Of a DNA stretch of 11,229 bases, positions 1-6,823 are shown piece by piece. The notes below the pieces were generated by a model. It made no database searches. It saw nothing but the letters and a program-made list of their open reading frames with translations, and was not told the origin of the DNA. Origin of the DNA: Endomicrobium sp. (GTDB lineage Bacteria > Elusimicrobiota > Endomicrobiia > Endomicrobiales > Endomicrobiaceae); assembly GCA_031260765.1 (NCBI GenBank), contig JAISKX010000009.1, positions 1 through 11,229 on the forward strand, read 5' to 3'. The position numbers and the translations under genes were made by a program. Positions within the stretch are counted from its first letter, which is position 1; the number at the start of each line of letters is the position of its first letter.

Positions 1-39
1 TTTTATGACAACCTGCTGATGAAGTGATGATTTAGCCAT
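1..39 (-). CDS. N-terminal 13 codons of an unidentified protein, cut by the left window edge
   Basis: An ATG at 39 reading leftwards opens the peptide MAKSSLHQQVVIK before the window ends. A near-consensus Shine-Dalgarno AGGAGG (complement of 45-50) sits 5 nt upstream of the ATG, the strongest ribosome site in the window, and a plausible promoter lies at 84-112 on the same strand. These support a real gene start rather than a chance ATG. Thirteen residues are too few to assign a family: no signal peptide or motif is visible. The gene is divergent from galT. Confidence 0.6.
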   Translation of the reverse strand, partial: MAKSSLHQQVVIK

Positions 40-83
40 GTTTTCCTCCTACTATTTATTATTTTTGAATTTGGATTGGCGGG

Positions 84-112
84 ATAGTAGCAAAAAGGCG
101 GGGAAAAGACAA
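84..112 (-). promoter_or_regulatory. Predicted sigma70-type promoter for the left-edge gene
   Basis: On the minus strand a -35 TTGTCT (complement of 107-112) and a -10 TACTAT (complement of 84-89) are 17 nt apart. Both match consensus in 4 of 6 positions. The predicted start of transcription near 77 gives a leader of about 38 nt ending in the strong AGGAGG site. Sequence inference only. Confidence 0.4.
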
Positions 113-210
113 ACGGCGGGTTTTGTTTCCAAAGCAAATCTATATAAAGTCGGATTATTTATTATCTACCTTGCTTGTTTCTTTTGCGGGAGAAAAAGGA
201 TTGAAAAATA

Positions 211-298
211 CCGGCGGCTTCGCCCACCCCCCTTCCCGCCTTTCAGGCGGACTTCCCCCGCAAGGGGGGCAGACAAAGACTTTGTTTGCGTGGCAAAC
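211..298. repeat. Cluster of GC-rich palindromes (REP-like element) in the divergent spacer
   Basis: The 40-386 spacer has no credible gene but contains consecutive short inverted repeats. They are GGCG/CGCC (213-216 with 221-224); CCGCC/GGCGG around TTTCA (236-250); CCCCC/GGGGG around a GCAA tetraloop (255-268); ACAAAG/CTTTGT around one A (273-285); and GTTTGC/GCAAAC around GTG (284-298). A second C6 run at 227-232 could compete for the G6 run at 264-269, so alternative folds exist. The block is far more GC-rich than its AT-rich flanks. A shorter relative with the same CCC-GCAA-GGG-CAGACAA core occurs near the right end at 11118-11138. The layout resembles intergenic palindromic repeats common in gut bacterial genomes (recollection, not a search). 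Confidence 0.6.
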
Positions 299-320
299 CT
301 TCTATAAGACTATGGACTAT

Positions 321-350
321 TTGTCAATTTATGCTTTATTTTGATATAGT
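321..350 (+). promoter_or_regulatory. Predicted sigma70-type promoter of galT
   Basis: A -35 TTGTCA at 321-326 and a -10 TATAGT at 345-350, each 5 of 6 to consensus, are separated by 18 nt. Transcription would start near 357, about 30 nt before the galT ATG, leaving room for the purine-rich ribosome site GGGGAGAGGG at 374-383. No operator palindrome is evident over the promoter itself; the hairpin cluster ends about 20 nt upstream of the -35. Confidence 0.6.
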
Positions 351-386
351 AGCCGAGCTTTTAAAAAAACTTTGGGGAGAGGGTAA

Positions 387-1925
387 ATGAAAGATATTCA
401 TTATTATATTCAACTTCTTATTGACTATGCGGTAAAAAAGGATTTGATAAAAGAAAATGATAGGACTTGGGCGGCAAATCAAATAATTGCGAAATTAAAA
501 TTGCCTTGCTTTAACCCTTCCGCAATCAATGAGGCATCGCCTCAAGAGGCATTGCCTCAATATCCGGACGCAATTTTGTCTGAAATCTCTAAATTTGCGG
601 TAAAAAATAAAATCATAGAAGATGTGCCGGCGCTAAAAGCGCTTTTTGAGACTGAAATAATCGGCGCTCTTTTGCAAAGACCGTCGGATTTTGTTTCTTC
701 CTTTGAGAAAATAAGAAAAAACAAAGGCGCTAAAAGCGCAATACAATGGCTTTATGAAAAAGAAAAACAGGCTTTTTATATCAAAGTTAAAGAAATCAAA
801 AAGAATATACAATGGAAAACCCAAACGCAATACGGGACATTAGACCTCACAATCAACCTTTCAAAACCTGAAAAAACACAAAAAGAAATAGCCCTCTTAA
901 AAACACAAGGCGCAAAAGCGCTTAACGATTTTGTATATCCTAAATGCGTATTGTGCGCTCAAAACGAAGGGTTTGCAGGAAATTTTAAATATCAAGCCAG
1001 ACAGAATTTAAGACTTATCCCTATGACGCTTGGCGGGGAGAAATGGTATTTTCAATTTTCGCCTTTCGTCTATTATAATGAACATTGCATAGTTCTTGAC
1101 GAGACGCATAAGCCTATGAATATAAATGAAAAAACTTTTGTCCGCTTTTTGGATTTTCTTGAAAAGTTTCCGCACTATTTTATCGGCTCAAACGCCGACT
1201 TGCCGATAGTCGGCGGCTCAATTTTAAATCACGACCATTATCAGGGCGGGAATTATGTTTTCCCTATACAGACGGCAAAAACAAGAAAAAATTTTAAATT
1301 AAAGAAATTTCCAAAACTAAAATGTTCCGTTTTGGATTGGTCTTTGAGCGTCATAAGGCTTGCCGGGGCGAGGAAAGACATTTTGGCGGCGTCTTCTCTT
1401 ATATTAAACAGATGGAAAAATTACAGCGATATAACTGTGAACATCAAAGCCTATACAAAAAAACAAAGACATAATACTGTTACGCCGATAGCAAGAAAAA
1501 TCGACAGGAATTTTATTATGGATTTGGTTTTGAGAAATAATAGAGTTGCAAAAGATTCTAATGAAGGGATTTTCCATAGCGCGCCGCAATATCATCATAT
1601 AAAGCGTGAAAATATTGGTTTGATAGAAGCAATGGGTATGGCTATACTGCCTGCAAGATTAAAAAAGGAAATCCAAATAGTAAAAGATTGTTTGATAGGC
1701 GCAAAACTTGAAAAAATAAAAGCGGATAAAGATGCAAATAAACATTATGAATGGGCAAAAGAATTGGCGGCAAAATACAAATTTAACTCTAAAAATGCAG
1801 ATGATATATTGAAAAAAGAGGTCGGAATGATTTTTGCAGAAAGTCTAAAATGCTGCGCTGTATTTAAAGATGATGAAAAAGGCAGAAATGCTTTTGACAG
1901 ATTTATAAAAACTCTTTCCCAATGA
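387..1925 (+). CDS. galT: UDP-glucose--hexose-1-phosphate uridylyltransferase, class II (GalT)
   Basis: Leloir-pathway enzyme that exchanges UMP between UDP-glucose and galactose-1-phosphate, in the cytoplasm. At 512 aa it has the length of the class II (Bacillus/Lactobacillus-type) family, not the ~350 aa class I form. Supporting motifs are H282-D-H-Y-Q-G-G288, the class II equivalent of the class I HPHGQ active site (H284 is the likely uridylylated residue by analogy), the preceding SILN segment, the C187-V-L-C190 pair before NEGFAGN, and the aromatic WYFQFSPFVYYNEH stretch. The start ATG has a strong purine-rich ribosome site and its own promoter. galK and galE are not adjacent, so it stands as a single-gene unit. 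Residues 49-58 are a duplicated pentapeptide (EASPQ, EALPQ) encoded by a tandem palindrome. Its stop abuts the stop of the opposing M23 gene. Family assignment is firm; substrate could be other hexose-1-phosphates. Confidence 0.93.
   Translation: MKDIHYYIQLLIDYAVKKDLIKENDRTWAANQIIAKLKLPCFNPSAINEASPQEALPQYPDAILSEISKFAVKNKIIEDVPALKALFETEIIGALLQRPSDFVSSFEKIRKNKGAKSAIQWLYEKEKQAFYIKVKEIKKNIQWKTQTQYGTLDLTINLSKPEKTQKEIALLKTQGAKALNDFVYPKCVLCAQNEGFAGNFKYQARQNLRLIPMTLGGEKWYFQFSPFVYYNEHCIVLDETHKPMNINEKTFVRFLDFLEKFPHYFIGSNADLPIVGGSILNHDHYQGGNYVFPIQTAKTRKNFKLKKFPKLKCSVLDWSLSVIRLAGARKDILAASSLILNRWKNYSDITVNIKAYTKKQRHNTVTPIARKIDRNFIMDLVLRNNRVAKDSNEGIFHSAPQYHHIKRENIGLIEAMGMAILPARLKKEIQIVKDCLIGAKLEKIKADKDANKHYEWAKELAAKYKFNSKNADDILKKEVGMIFAESLKCCAVFKDDEKGRNAFDRFIKTLSQ
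531..560 (+). repeat. Tandem 15-bp palindromic duplication inside galT
   Basis: Two adjacent 15-bp units (531-545 and 546-560) differ at one base. Each contains an inverted repeat GAGGC/GCCTC around a 3-nt centre; with the preceding T the first has a 6-bp arm (530-544). The duplication is in frame and encodes EASPQ-EALPQ at residues 49-58 of GalT, in the variable stretch between the N-terminal helices and the conserved RPS-containing region. Without a family alignment I cannot say whether both copies are extra. Confidence 0.75.
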
Positions 1926-2897
1926 TTACCACAAAAACTTTAAAGGGTCCATTGATTGGTCGCCTTTTTTTACAGTGAAATGCAGATGCGGTCCCGTCAC
2001 TCTGCCGCTTGCTCCGCTTCTTCCTATGAATTGTCCCGCGCGGACTCTTTGCCCTTCTCGGACTGCAATGCTTGATAAATGTCCATAATGAGTAATATAT
2101 CCGTTTCTATGGTCTATAAAAACTGCCACGCCGTAATATCCCACATCATAACTTGCCACTATAACAAAACCGTCAGCCGCCGCGCCTACTAAACTGCCCA
2201 TCGGCGCTCTTATATCTATGCCTCCGTGCACGCTGACCGCGCCTGTCACAGGGTGGCGGCGTCTGCCGAAAGCGCTTGTGATTGCGCCTCCGAGCGGAGA
2301 AATAAACATATCCCTTAAAGCATAAGCTTCTTGCATTTTTTGATTCATCAAATCTACAGCCGGCTTTTTGCCGGGTATAAAAATATAGTCTCCCTCTGTT
2401 AGTTTTCCTACCGTATAATTTGTATCTCTTAAAATTTTGGCGTCATCAATATCATATTTGTCGGCGATTTTTTCCCAAGTGTCGCCTTTTTGAATGGGAT
2501 GAAGAGAGCCGCCGGAAGAGGGAATTAAGATTTTTTGATTTGTATTTATATTGTATGTGGTTAATTGAGGATTATTGCCTATCAAAGTGTGGACTGAATA
2601 GTGATATTTGCTCGCGAGTTTCCAGAGATTGTCGCCGCGGCGGACGGTATATACAAAGAAATTTACGCCTTTGACGCGCGGAGCAATATATTGACGGCGG
2701 GCTTCTACATCTCGTAATAAAACATCGGTTGAAAATGTAGGGATTTCCACTTTTTCTACATCAGCGGCAATTCTGTATGCAATAATGCGGATTATTATTT
2801 GTGATAAAAGAATTGCGATTATAAGCGCAAGAAAGAAAACAGCCCATCTGTGCGCGCCTTCTTTTAGATTTATGAATTTAGATTTTTCTGATTCCAT
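1926..2897 (-). CDS. Membrane-anchored LysM-M23 peptidoglycan endopeptidase
   Basis: Probable murein DD-endopeptidase (lysostaphin/LytM fold) or M23-type division/elongation factor acting in the periplasm. Order along 323 aa: short cytoplasmic basic tail; one transmembrane segment at about 19-40 without a lipobox or clear signal cleavage site; LysM 1 at about 81-127 (YTVRRGDNLWKLASKY); LysM 2 at about 132-176 (HPIQKGDTWEKIADKY); short linker; M23 domain at about 203-321. The catalytic set is complete: zinc ligands H224 and D228 (HGGID) and H306, with H304 (HLH) and H273 (HYGHL), so this is an active-type enzyme, not an EnvC/NlpD-like degenerate one. It is the last gene of the long minus-strand series, 11 nt after metF; its AGGA ribosome site at 2903-2906 lies in that gap. 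It ends directly against the galT stop. Confidence 0.9.
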   Translation of the reverse strand: MESEKSKFINLKEGAHRWAVFFLALIIAILLSQIIIRIIAYRIAADVEKVEIPTFSTDVLLRDVEARRQYIAPRVKGVNFFVYTVRRGDNLWKLASKYHYSVHTLIGNNPQLTTYNINTNQKILIPSSGGSLHPIQKGDTWEKIADKYDIDDAKILRDTNYTVGKLTEGDYIFIPGKKPAVDLMNQKMQEAYALRDMFISPLGGAITSAFGRRRHPVTGAVSVHGGIDIRAPMGSLVGAAADGFVIVASYDVGYYGVAVFIDHRNGYITHYGHLSSIAVREGQRVRAGQFIGRSGASGRVTGPHLHFTVKKGDQSMDPLKFLW

Positions 2898-2908
2898 TGT
2901 TTATCCTA

Positions 2909-3763
2909 TCATTGTAAAGATAATATATTGGGGATATGCTCTTCCATGCCTATTGCCATTATGTGGACGCCGTCTGAGAAAGTTTTTAAATCGCTTATCA
3001 ATTCTGAACAGATTTTTATGCCTTCTGATAAAGGGTCGGAAGCGGAATTTATGCGCTCTTGTATTTTGATTGGAATATTGACGCCCGGAAGTTTTTGTAG
3101 AAATTGCATAAATTTTGGAGACTTTATTAGAGTAATCCCCGCTAAAATTTTGACATTTGGATTTTTGATTTTATCAAAGAATGTTTTGTATTGAGCGGCG
3201 TCAAAAATCGTCTGGGTTTGAAAAAATTCCGCGCCTGCTAAAATCTTTTTCTTTAACATCAAAACCTGCAAATCGTTCGGCGTTGCAGCTGGATTTACTG
3301 CGGCGCCTATACAGAATTTCGGGCTGCCTTTAAGTTTTTTGCCCGCCAAGTCAATGCCTGTCTCAAGAGTTCTTGCCGCTTTTATCAATTGCAATACATC
3401 TAAATCATATACAGGTTTTGCGCTTGGATATTCTCCCGCGCTTGGATGGTCGCCGCTTATTATTAAGACATTTTCTATGCCTAAAACGCTCGCGCTTAAA
3501 AGCTCGCTCTGCAAGGCTATTCTGTTTCTGTCTCTTACAGTGATTTGCAAAATCGGTTCAAAACCTTTTTCAAGCAGAATTTTGCACATGGCAAGAGAGC
3601 CCGTCCGCATAGAAGCCCGCTGATTGTCTGTGACATTTACAGCGTCTAAATCTCTTAAAGATTCGGCTCGCATTAAAAAAGAGGAAATGTCCGTGCCTTT
3701 AGGAGGAAACAATTCCGCTGTGATTAAAAACTTGTTTGATTTTAATTTTTCTTTGAAATTCAT
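2909..3763 (-). CDS. metF: Methylenetetrahydrofolate reductase, flavoprotein subunit (MetF family)
   Basis: Reduces 5,10-methylene-THF to 5-methyl-THF for methionine synthesis or a methyl branch of C1 metabolism. The 284 aa protein is a single MTHFR TIM barrel. Family signatures are the catalytic acid E17 in ITAELFPPKG, DAVNVTDN (40-47), QITVRDRNR (73-81), the flavin-binding IISGDHP (101-107, with D105 matching the essential Asp of RGDLP in E. coli), the IGAAVNP strand (152-158), and the substrate-site Gln in FFQTQ (180-184). The ribosome site AAGGAC (3768-3773) sits 4 nt before the ATG. It follows metV after an unusually long 190-bp spacer carrying a paired palindromic element, and precedes the M23 gene by 11 nt. 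Pairing with MetV implies an electron donor route through Fe-S clusters rather than plain NADH oxidation (inference from acetogen MetVF enzymes). Confidence 0.92.
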   Translation of the reverse strand: MNFKEKLKSNKFLITAELFPPKGTDISSFLMRAESLRDLDAVNVTDNQRASMRTGSLAMCKILLEKGFEPILQITVRDRNRIALQSELLSASVLGIENVLIISGDHPSAGEYPSAKPVYDLDVLQLIKAARTLETGIDLAGKKLKGSPKFCIGAAVNPAATPNDLQVLMLKKKILAGAEFFQTQTIFDAAQYKTFFDKIKNPNVKILAGITLIKSPKFMQFLQKLPGVNIPIKIQERINSASDPLSEGIKICSELISDLKTFSDGVHIMAIGMEEHIPNILSLQ

Positions 3764-3792
3764 AAATGTCCTTAGTTGTCATTGTTGTTTAC

Positions 3793-3942
3793 TGTCATTC
3801 TGCGTAAATCTGGTTTGTCATTCTGCGCGAAGTCGCAGAATCCATACAATTAAATCTTTTTTCAACTTTTGTTTTTACCACTAACAGCAAAGGCTTGAAG
3901 AACTGCATATCATAGATTCTGCGACTTCGCGCAGAATGACAA
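3793..3942. repeat. BIME-like pair of inverted hairpin repeats between metV and metF
   Basis: Two perfect 28-bp arms (3815-3842 and 3915-3942) are inverted about a 72-bp centre. Each arm is itself a hairpin: ATTCTGCG/CGCAGAAT around a 6-nt loop (3820-3841 and 3916-3937). A truncated direct copy TGTCATTCTGCG lies at 3793-3804, and a further TGTCATT at 3777-3783. No T-tract follows the structure in the direction of transcription, so it is not an intrinsic terminator. The arm resembles a TCATTCTG...AGAATC palindrome that I recall as frequent in diverse bacterial genomes. The layout matches a REP pair (bacterial interspersed mosaic element). Confidence 0.85.
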
Positions 3943-3953
3943 CACCCACACGA

Positions 3954-4550
3954 TTATCTCGGCTCTATAAATCTGTTTAAAAACTTGTCTAAGGCATTGT
4001 TTTGTTTTAATTTCTCATATATCAAAACCCAGACGCAGTCTTTTGCTGGGTCTATTTCGCATTTGCCGTTGACAAAACCGCCGCAAGGTCCGTTGACTAA
4101 ACTTTTTGGACATCTTGTTTTAGGGCATATACCTTGAGTATAAGACAAAATGCAATCTCCGCAAACAGAACAGAACTTGCTATAAGAAGGCTCAACCGCC
4201 GCTATGGCTGCAGAATTTAAAACGGCAATCAAGCGCTTATCTGAAAAACTGCCCACAGCTTGAACGCCTGTGCCGCAAGACAAAAATAAAATCGTTTTTG
4301 CTTTTTGGAAATTTATATTTTTAGACAAAGTCTCTTGCGCTTTTTGCGTATTGCAAACCGCCCCGAGAATTTCAATGCCTAAAACTTTTATATTATTATC
4401 CGAAAGCAATTTAGAAATAGTTTCCACCGCTTGCTTATCCGCCGTATGAGACTTAACGGCGCAGCCTGCGCAAGCGATTATAAAAACAGCGCTTTCACCT
4501 TTGAGACTTTCTAAAATTTCTTCATCTGATTTTTTTATAGTTAATATCAT
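3954..4550 (-). CDS. metV: MetV-like zinc/iron-sulfur partner of methylenetetrahydrofolate reductase
   Basis: Matches the MTHFR C-terminal domain / MetV family of acetogens: a small Cys-rich protein of about 200 aa that forms a complex with MetF and passes electrons to its flavin. The 198 aa protein contains 12 cysteines: C27, C30, C66, C92, C127, C130, C133, C142, C147, C156, C164 and C172. The C-terminal signature CPKSLVNGPCGG...GKCEI...CVWVLIYEKL is diagnostic. It has no signal peptide and should be cytoplasmic. Its ATG overlaps the pth stop (ATGA, 4547-4550), implying translational coupling, although the two functions are unrelated. metF follows downstream. No rnfC2, hdr or mvh genes are in the window, so the electron donor is unknown. 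Family call is firm; the exact cofactors are inferred from relatives. Confidence 0.88.
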   Translation of the reverse strand: MILTIKKSDEEILESLKGESAVFIIACAGCAVKSHTADKQAVETISKLLSDNNIKVLGIEILGAVCNTQKAQETLSKNINFQKAKTILFLSCGTGVQAVGSFSDKRLIAVLNSAAIAAVEPSYSKFCSVCGDCILSYTQGICPKTRCPKSLVNGPCGGFVNGKCEIDPAKDCVWVLIYEKLKQNNALDKFLNRFIEPR

Positions 4551-5119
4551 TTTATACTCAATGCGCTTATGGCTTTTTCTAAACCTAAATTTATGACTTC
4601 GTCAAAAAAAGATACGGCTTTTTGGACAATTAAATCAACCGCCTCTTTTTCTTCTTGGCGAAATTTTGACAGAACGAAATCTATTGTTTTCATATATTCA
4701 GGTATAGGTCCTATGCCGAGTTTCATTCTTGCAAAATTTTCTCCGCCAAGACGGCTTATGAGAGACTTTAATCCATTATGTCCCGCTGAAGAGCCTGAAA
4801 GGCGGACTCTAAATGTTCCCAGATTTATGGCAAAATCATCGTAAAAAACAAAAATTTCATTGGGCGCAATTTTGTAATACTTTGCAAAATCCGCCACTGC
4901 GTCGCCGGAATTATTCATAAAAGTGAGCGGCTTTAACAGATAGATTTTCTCTTGCGGATTTTTGCTATAAAAAGAAATATCCGCCAGAGAATTCCAATTT
5001 TTAAATTCTAAACTCTTAGCTTGCGCTATAGAGTCTAAAACTATGAAACCGAAATTATGGCGGGTATTCTTATATTGGTCTGTCGGATTTCCCAACCCGA
5101 CAAAAAGTCTGATAGACAT
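4547..5119 (-). CDS. pth: Peptidyl-tRNA hydrolase
   Basis: Hydrolyses peptidyl-tRNAs released by abortive translation, recycling tRNA; cytoplasmic and usually essential. The 190 aa length is typical for bacterial Pth. Key residues are all present: N11 (GLGNP), catalytic H21 (TRHNFGF), N69 (FMNNSG), D94 (YDDF), and H114/N115 (SAGHNGLKS). The start lies 3 nt after the ctc stop with no convincing Shine-Dalgarno sequence, so it probably depends on coupling to ctc translation. Its stop overlaps the metV start by four bases. Position right after ctc is the classical ctc-pth arrangement. Confidence 0.96.
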   Translation of the reverse strand: MSIRLFVGLGNPTDQYKNTRHNFGFIVLDSIAQAKSLEFKNWNSLADISFYSKNPQEKIYLLKPLTFMNNSGDAVADFAKYYKIAPNEIFVFYDDFAINLGTFRVRLSGSSAGHNGLKSLISRLGGENFARMKLGIGPIPEYMKTIDFVLSKFRQEEKEAVDLIVQKAVSFFDEVINLGLEKAISALSIK

Positions 5120-5122
5120 ATT

Positions 5123-5839
5123 TTATTTCTTAGCAGGCGCGGCTTTTGGCGCTCCGGCTTGACCCGCAGCAGGCGCAGCGGCTCCTTCCTCGCCTTCTTT
5201 ATCTTTCTTGCCCTTTGATATAACTTCAGGCTGAGCAGGCTCCGTTCCTGCAACAGCGGCGGCATCGACAGGCGCAGCTTCTTCTTCTTTAACTGCGACA
5301 ATATGAACTATGAGAGTGGAAGGCTCTTGAAGATATTCTACCCCGTCAAGTTTAGGAAGGTCTTCTATTCTAATGCCTTGCCCTATGCCCAAAGGAGAAA
5401 CATCTATGGCTATGCTCTTTGGTATATTTGTAGGCAAACATTTTACTTTGACTTCTCTGAGAATAGATTCCATTAAAGCGCCGAAATTCTTTACTCCGTC
5501 GGCAATGCCTTCAATGCGTATAGGCACCAAAACTTCCACAGTGTCTTGCAAAGATATAGATTGGAAATCTATATGTATAGGCTCTTGGCTGATAATGTCT
5601 CTTTGCAAAGTTTTTACAATAGACGGTTTTTTACCGTCTTTAAAATCAAGGGTGATGACGGAATTTAATCCGCCCGACTCTATGATTTCCACAAATGTCT
5701 TTGAGTCCACCGCTATGGTTTTAGAGTCTATGCCCTTGCCGTAAAACACAGCGGGAACTTTTCCGCCCCTTCTAAGATTTGCAAGAACTCCTTTTGAACT
5801 CACTTCCCTATTTTCTACGCTCAATAATGCTTCTTTCAT
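5123..5839 (-). CDS. rplY: 50S ribosomal protein bL25, CTC (long) form
   Basis: Binds 5S rRNA in the large subunit; in Bacillus the homologue Ctc is stress-induced. The 238 aa protein has the N-terminal bL25 domain (about 1-92, with SSKGVLANLRRGGKVPAVFY typical of the RNA-binding face), a second beta-rich TL5/CTC domain (about 98-184), and a long low-complexity tail (about 185-238) rich in Ala, Glu, Lys and Pro. The tail is likely disordered and basic at its end. The start has a strong GGAGGA site (5844-5849). The gene lies 35 nt after prs and 3 nt before pth, as expected for the prs-ctc-pth cluster. The stress role is taken from relatives and nothing in this sequence tests it. Confidence 0.95.
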   Translation of the reverse strand: MKEALLSVENREVSSKGVLANLRRGGKVPAVFYGKGIDSKTIAVDSKTFVEIIESGGLNSVITLDFKDGKKPSIVKTLQRDIISQEPIHIDFQSISLQDTVEVLVPIRIEGIADGVKNFGALMESILREVKVKCLPTNIPKSIAIDVSPLGIGQGIRIEDLPKLDGVEYLQEPSTLIVHIVAVKEEEAAPVDAAAVAGTEPAQPEVISKGKKDKEGEEGAAAPAAGQAGAPKAAPAKK

Positions 5840-5874
5840 TTAATCCTCCGTTTGTTATCCCATTACTTTACGCA

Positions 5875-6810
5875 TTAAAAAAACAATGCGCTTACTGATT
5901 CGTCTTTTGAAATTCTCGTAATAGCGTCCGCTAAAATTGAAGAGATGCTGATTACTGAGATTTTCTTTGTATTTTCTGACTCTTGTAAAGGGATAGAATC
6001 GGTTATAATCAATTCCTCCAGACAAGAATCCTGTATTCTTTTTTTCGCTCCGCCGGAAAGAACGCCGTGAGAAGCTGTAGCAAAAACTTTTGCCGCGCCC
6101 TTTTCCTTTATAGCCGCCGCAACTTTTGTGAGCGTTCCCGCAGTATCAACCATATCGTCTATTATCATACAGATTTTATCTTTCACTTCGCCGATAATAT
6201 TCATTATAGAAGCTTCATTAGGCTGCGGTCTTCTTTTATCAACTATAACCAAATCCGCATTCAAATCTTTTGCATAGGAGCGCGCCCTTTCCACTCCTCC
6301 TGCATCAGGCGCTACCACTACAAGGTCGTCATAATTTTTTTCTTTGATATAGTTGATAAGAACGGGCTTTGCATATAGATGGTCAACGGGAATATCAAAA
6401 AAACCTTGAATTTGCCCAGCATGCAAATCCATAGCTAAAAGTCTTGTAATCCCGGCAGTGTCAAGCAGATTTGCAACAAGCCTTGCGGTAATAGGAACTC
6501 TCGGCTCAGACTTTCTGTCCTGCCTGGCATAACCATAATAAGGCATCACAGCGGTAATTCTTTTTGCCGAAGCCCTTTTTAGAGCGTCAGCCAAAACCAA
6601 CAATTCCATAAGATTTTCATTGACAGGCTGGCAAGTGGGTTGAATTATATAACAATCAGCCCCTCTGACATTATCAAGAACTTGCGCTCTTATTTCCCCA
6701 TCGCTGAACCGTTCAAGTTTTCTATCCGCTAAATCAACTCCTAATCTTTGAACGATTTTTTTAGAAAGTTCAACATTGGCATTTCCTGAGATAATTTTAA
6801 GTTTCATCAT
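5875..6810 (-). CDS. prs: Ribose-phosphate pyrophosphokinase (PRPP synthetase, class I)
   Basis: Makes PRPP from ribose-5-phosphate and ATP for purine, pyrimidine, histidine, tryptophan and NAD synthesis; forms hexamers in the cytoplasm. Numbered from the ATG at 6810 (311 aa), it shows the flexible ATP loop YARQDRK (94-100), the metal/ATP-site DLHAGQIQGFF, the KRRPQPN catalytic loop (192-198), and the PRPP-binding loop DDMVDTAGTL (218-227). The frame opens with TTG-ATG-ATG. The AAGGGGA ribosome site (6815-6821) is only one base from the TTG but well spaced from the ATG at 6810, with the next ATG at 6807 also possible. glmU ends 13 nt upstream and ctc begins 35 nt downstream, so the genes are probably cotranscribed. 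Confidence 0.95.
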   Translation of the reverse strand: MMKLKIISGNANVELSKKIVQRLGVDLADRKLERFSDGEIRAQVLDNVRGADCYIIQPTCQPVNENLMELLVLADALKRASAKRITAVMPYYGYARQDRKSEPRVPITARLVANLLDTAGITRLLAMDLHAGQIQGFFDIPVDHLYAKPVLINYIKEKNYDDLVVVAPDAGGVERARSYAKDLNADLVIVDKRRPQPNEASIMNIIGEVKDKICMIIDDMVDTAGTLTKVAAAIKEKGAAKVFATASHGVLSGGAKKRIQDSCLEELIITDSIPLQESENTKKISVISISSILADAITRISKDESVSALFF

Positions 6811-6814
6811 CAAA

Positions 6815-6821
6815 TCCCCTT
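6815..6821 (-). promoter_or_regulatory. Ribosome binding site deciding the prs start
   Basis: AAGGGGA on the minus strand lies 1 nt from an in-frame TTG (6813), 4 nt from ATG (6810) and 7 nt from ATG (6807). This makes the TTG unlikely and favours one of the two ATGs. Confidence 0.6.
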
Positions 6822-6823
6822 TA

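Noticed and set aside
38..344. Overlapping plus-strand open frames of 89 and 73 codons in the left spacer
   Set aside because: They run through the GC-rich hairpin cluster, have Pro/Arg-rich repeat-derived sequence and no ribosome site. The first overlaps the better supported minus-strand start.
3624..3884. Plus-strand frame of 86 codons spanning the metF start and the left hairpin arm
   Set aside because: It is antisense to metF and its CHSARSR-like stretch comes from the palindromic repeat, a usual source of spurious proteins.
3815..3942. Inverted repeat as an intrinsic terminator between metV and metF
   Set aside because: No T-run follows either arm in the minus-strand direction, and the layout (two self-complementary arms) fits a paired repeat better.
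3764..3953. Riboswitch (SAM or THF) ahead of metF
   Set aside because: I could not find the conserved cores; the spacer is accounted for by the repeat pair and AT-rich sequence.
6811..6813. TTG as the prs start codon
   Set aside because: Only one base separates it from the AAGGGGA site, and two ATGs follow at proper spacing.
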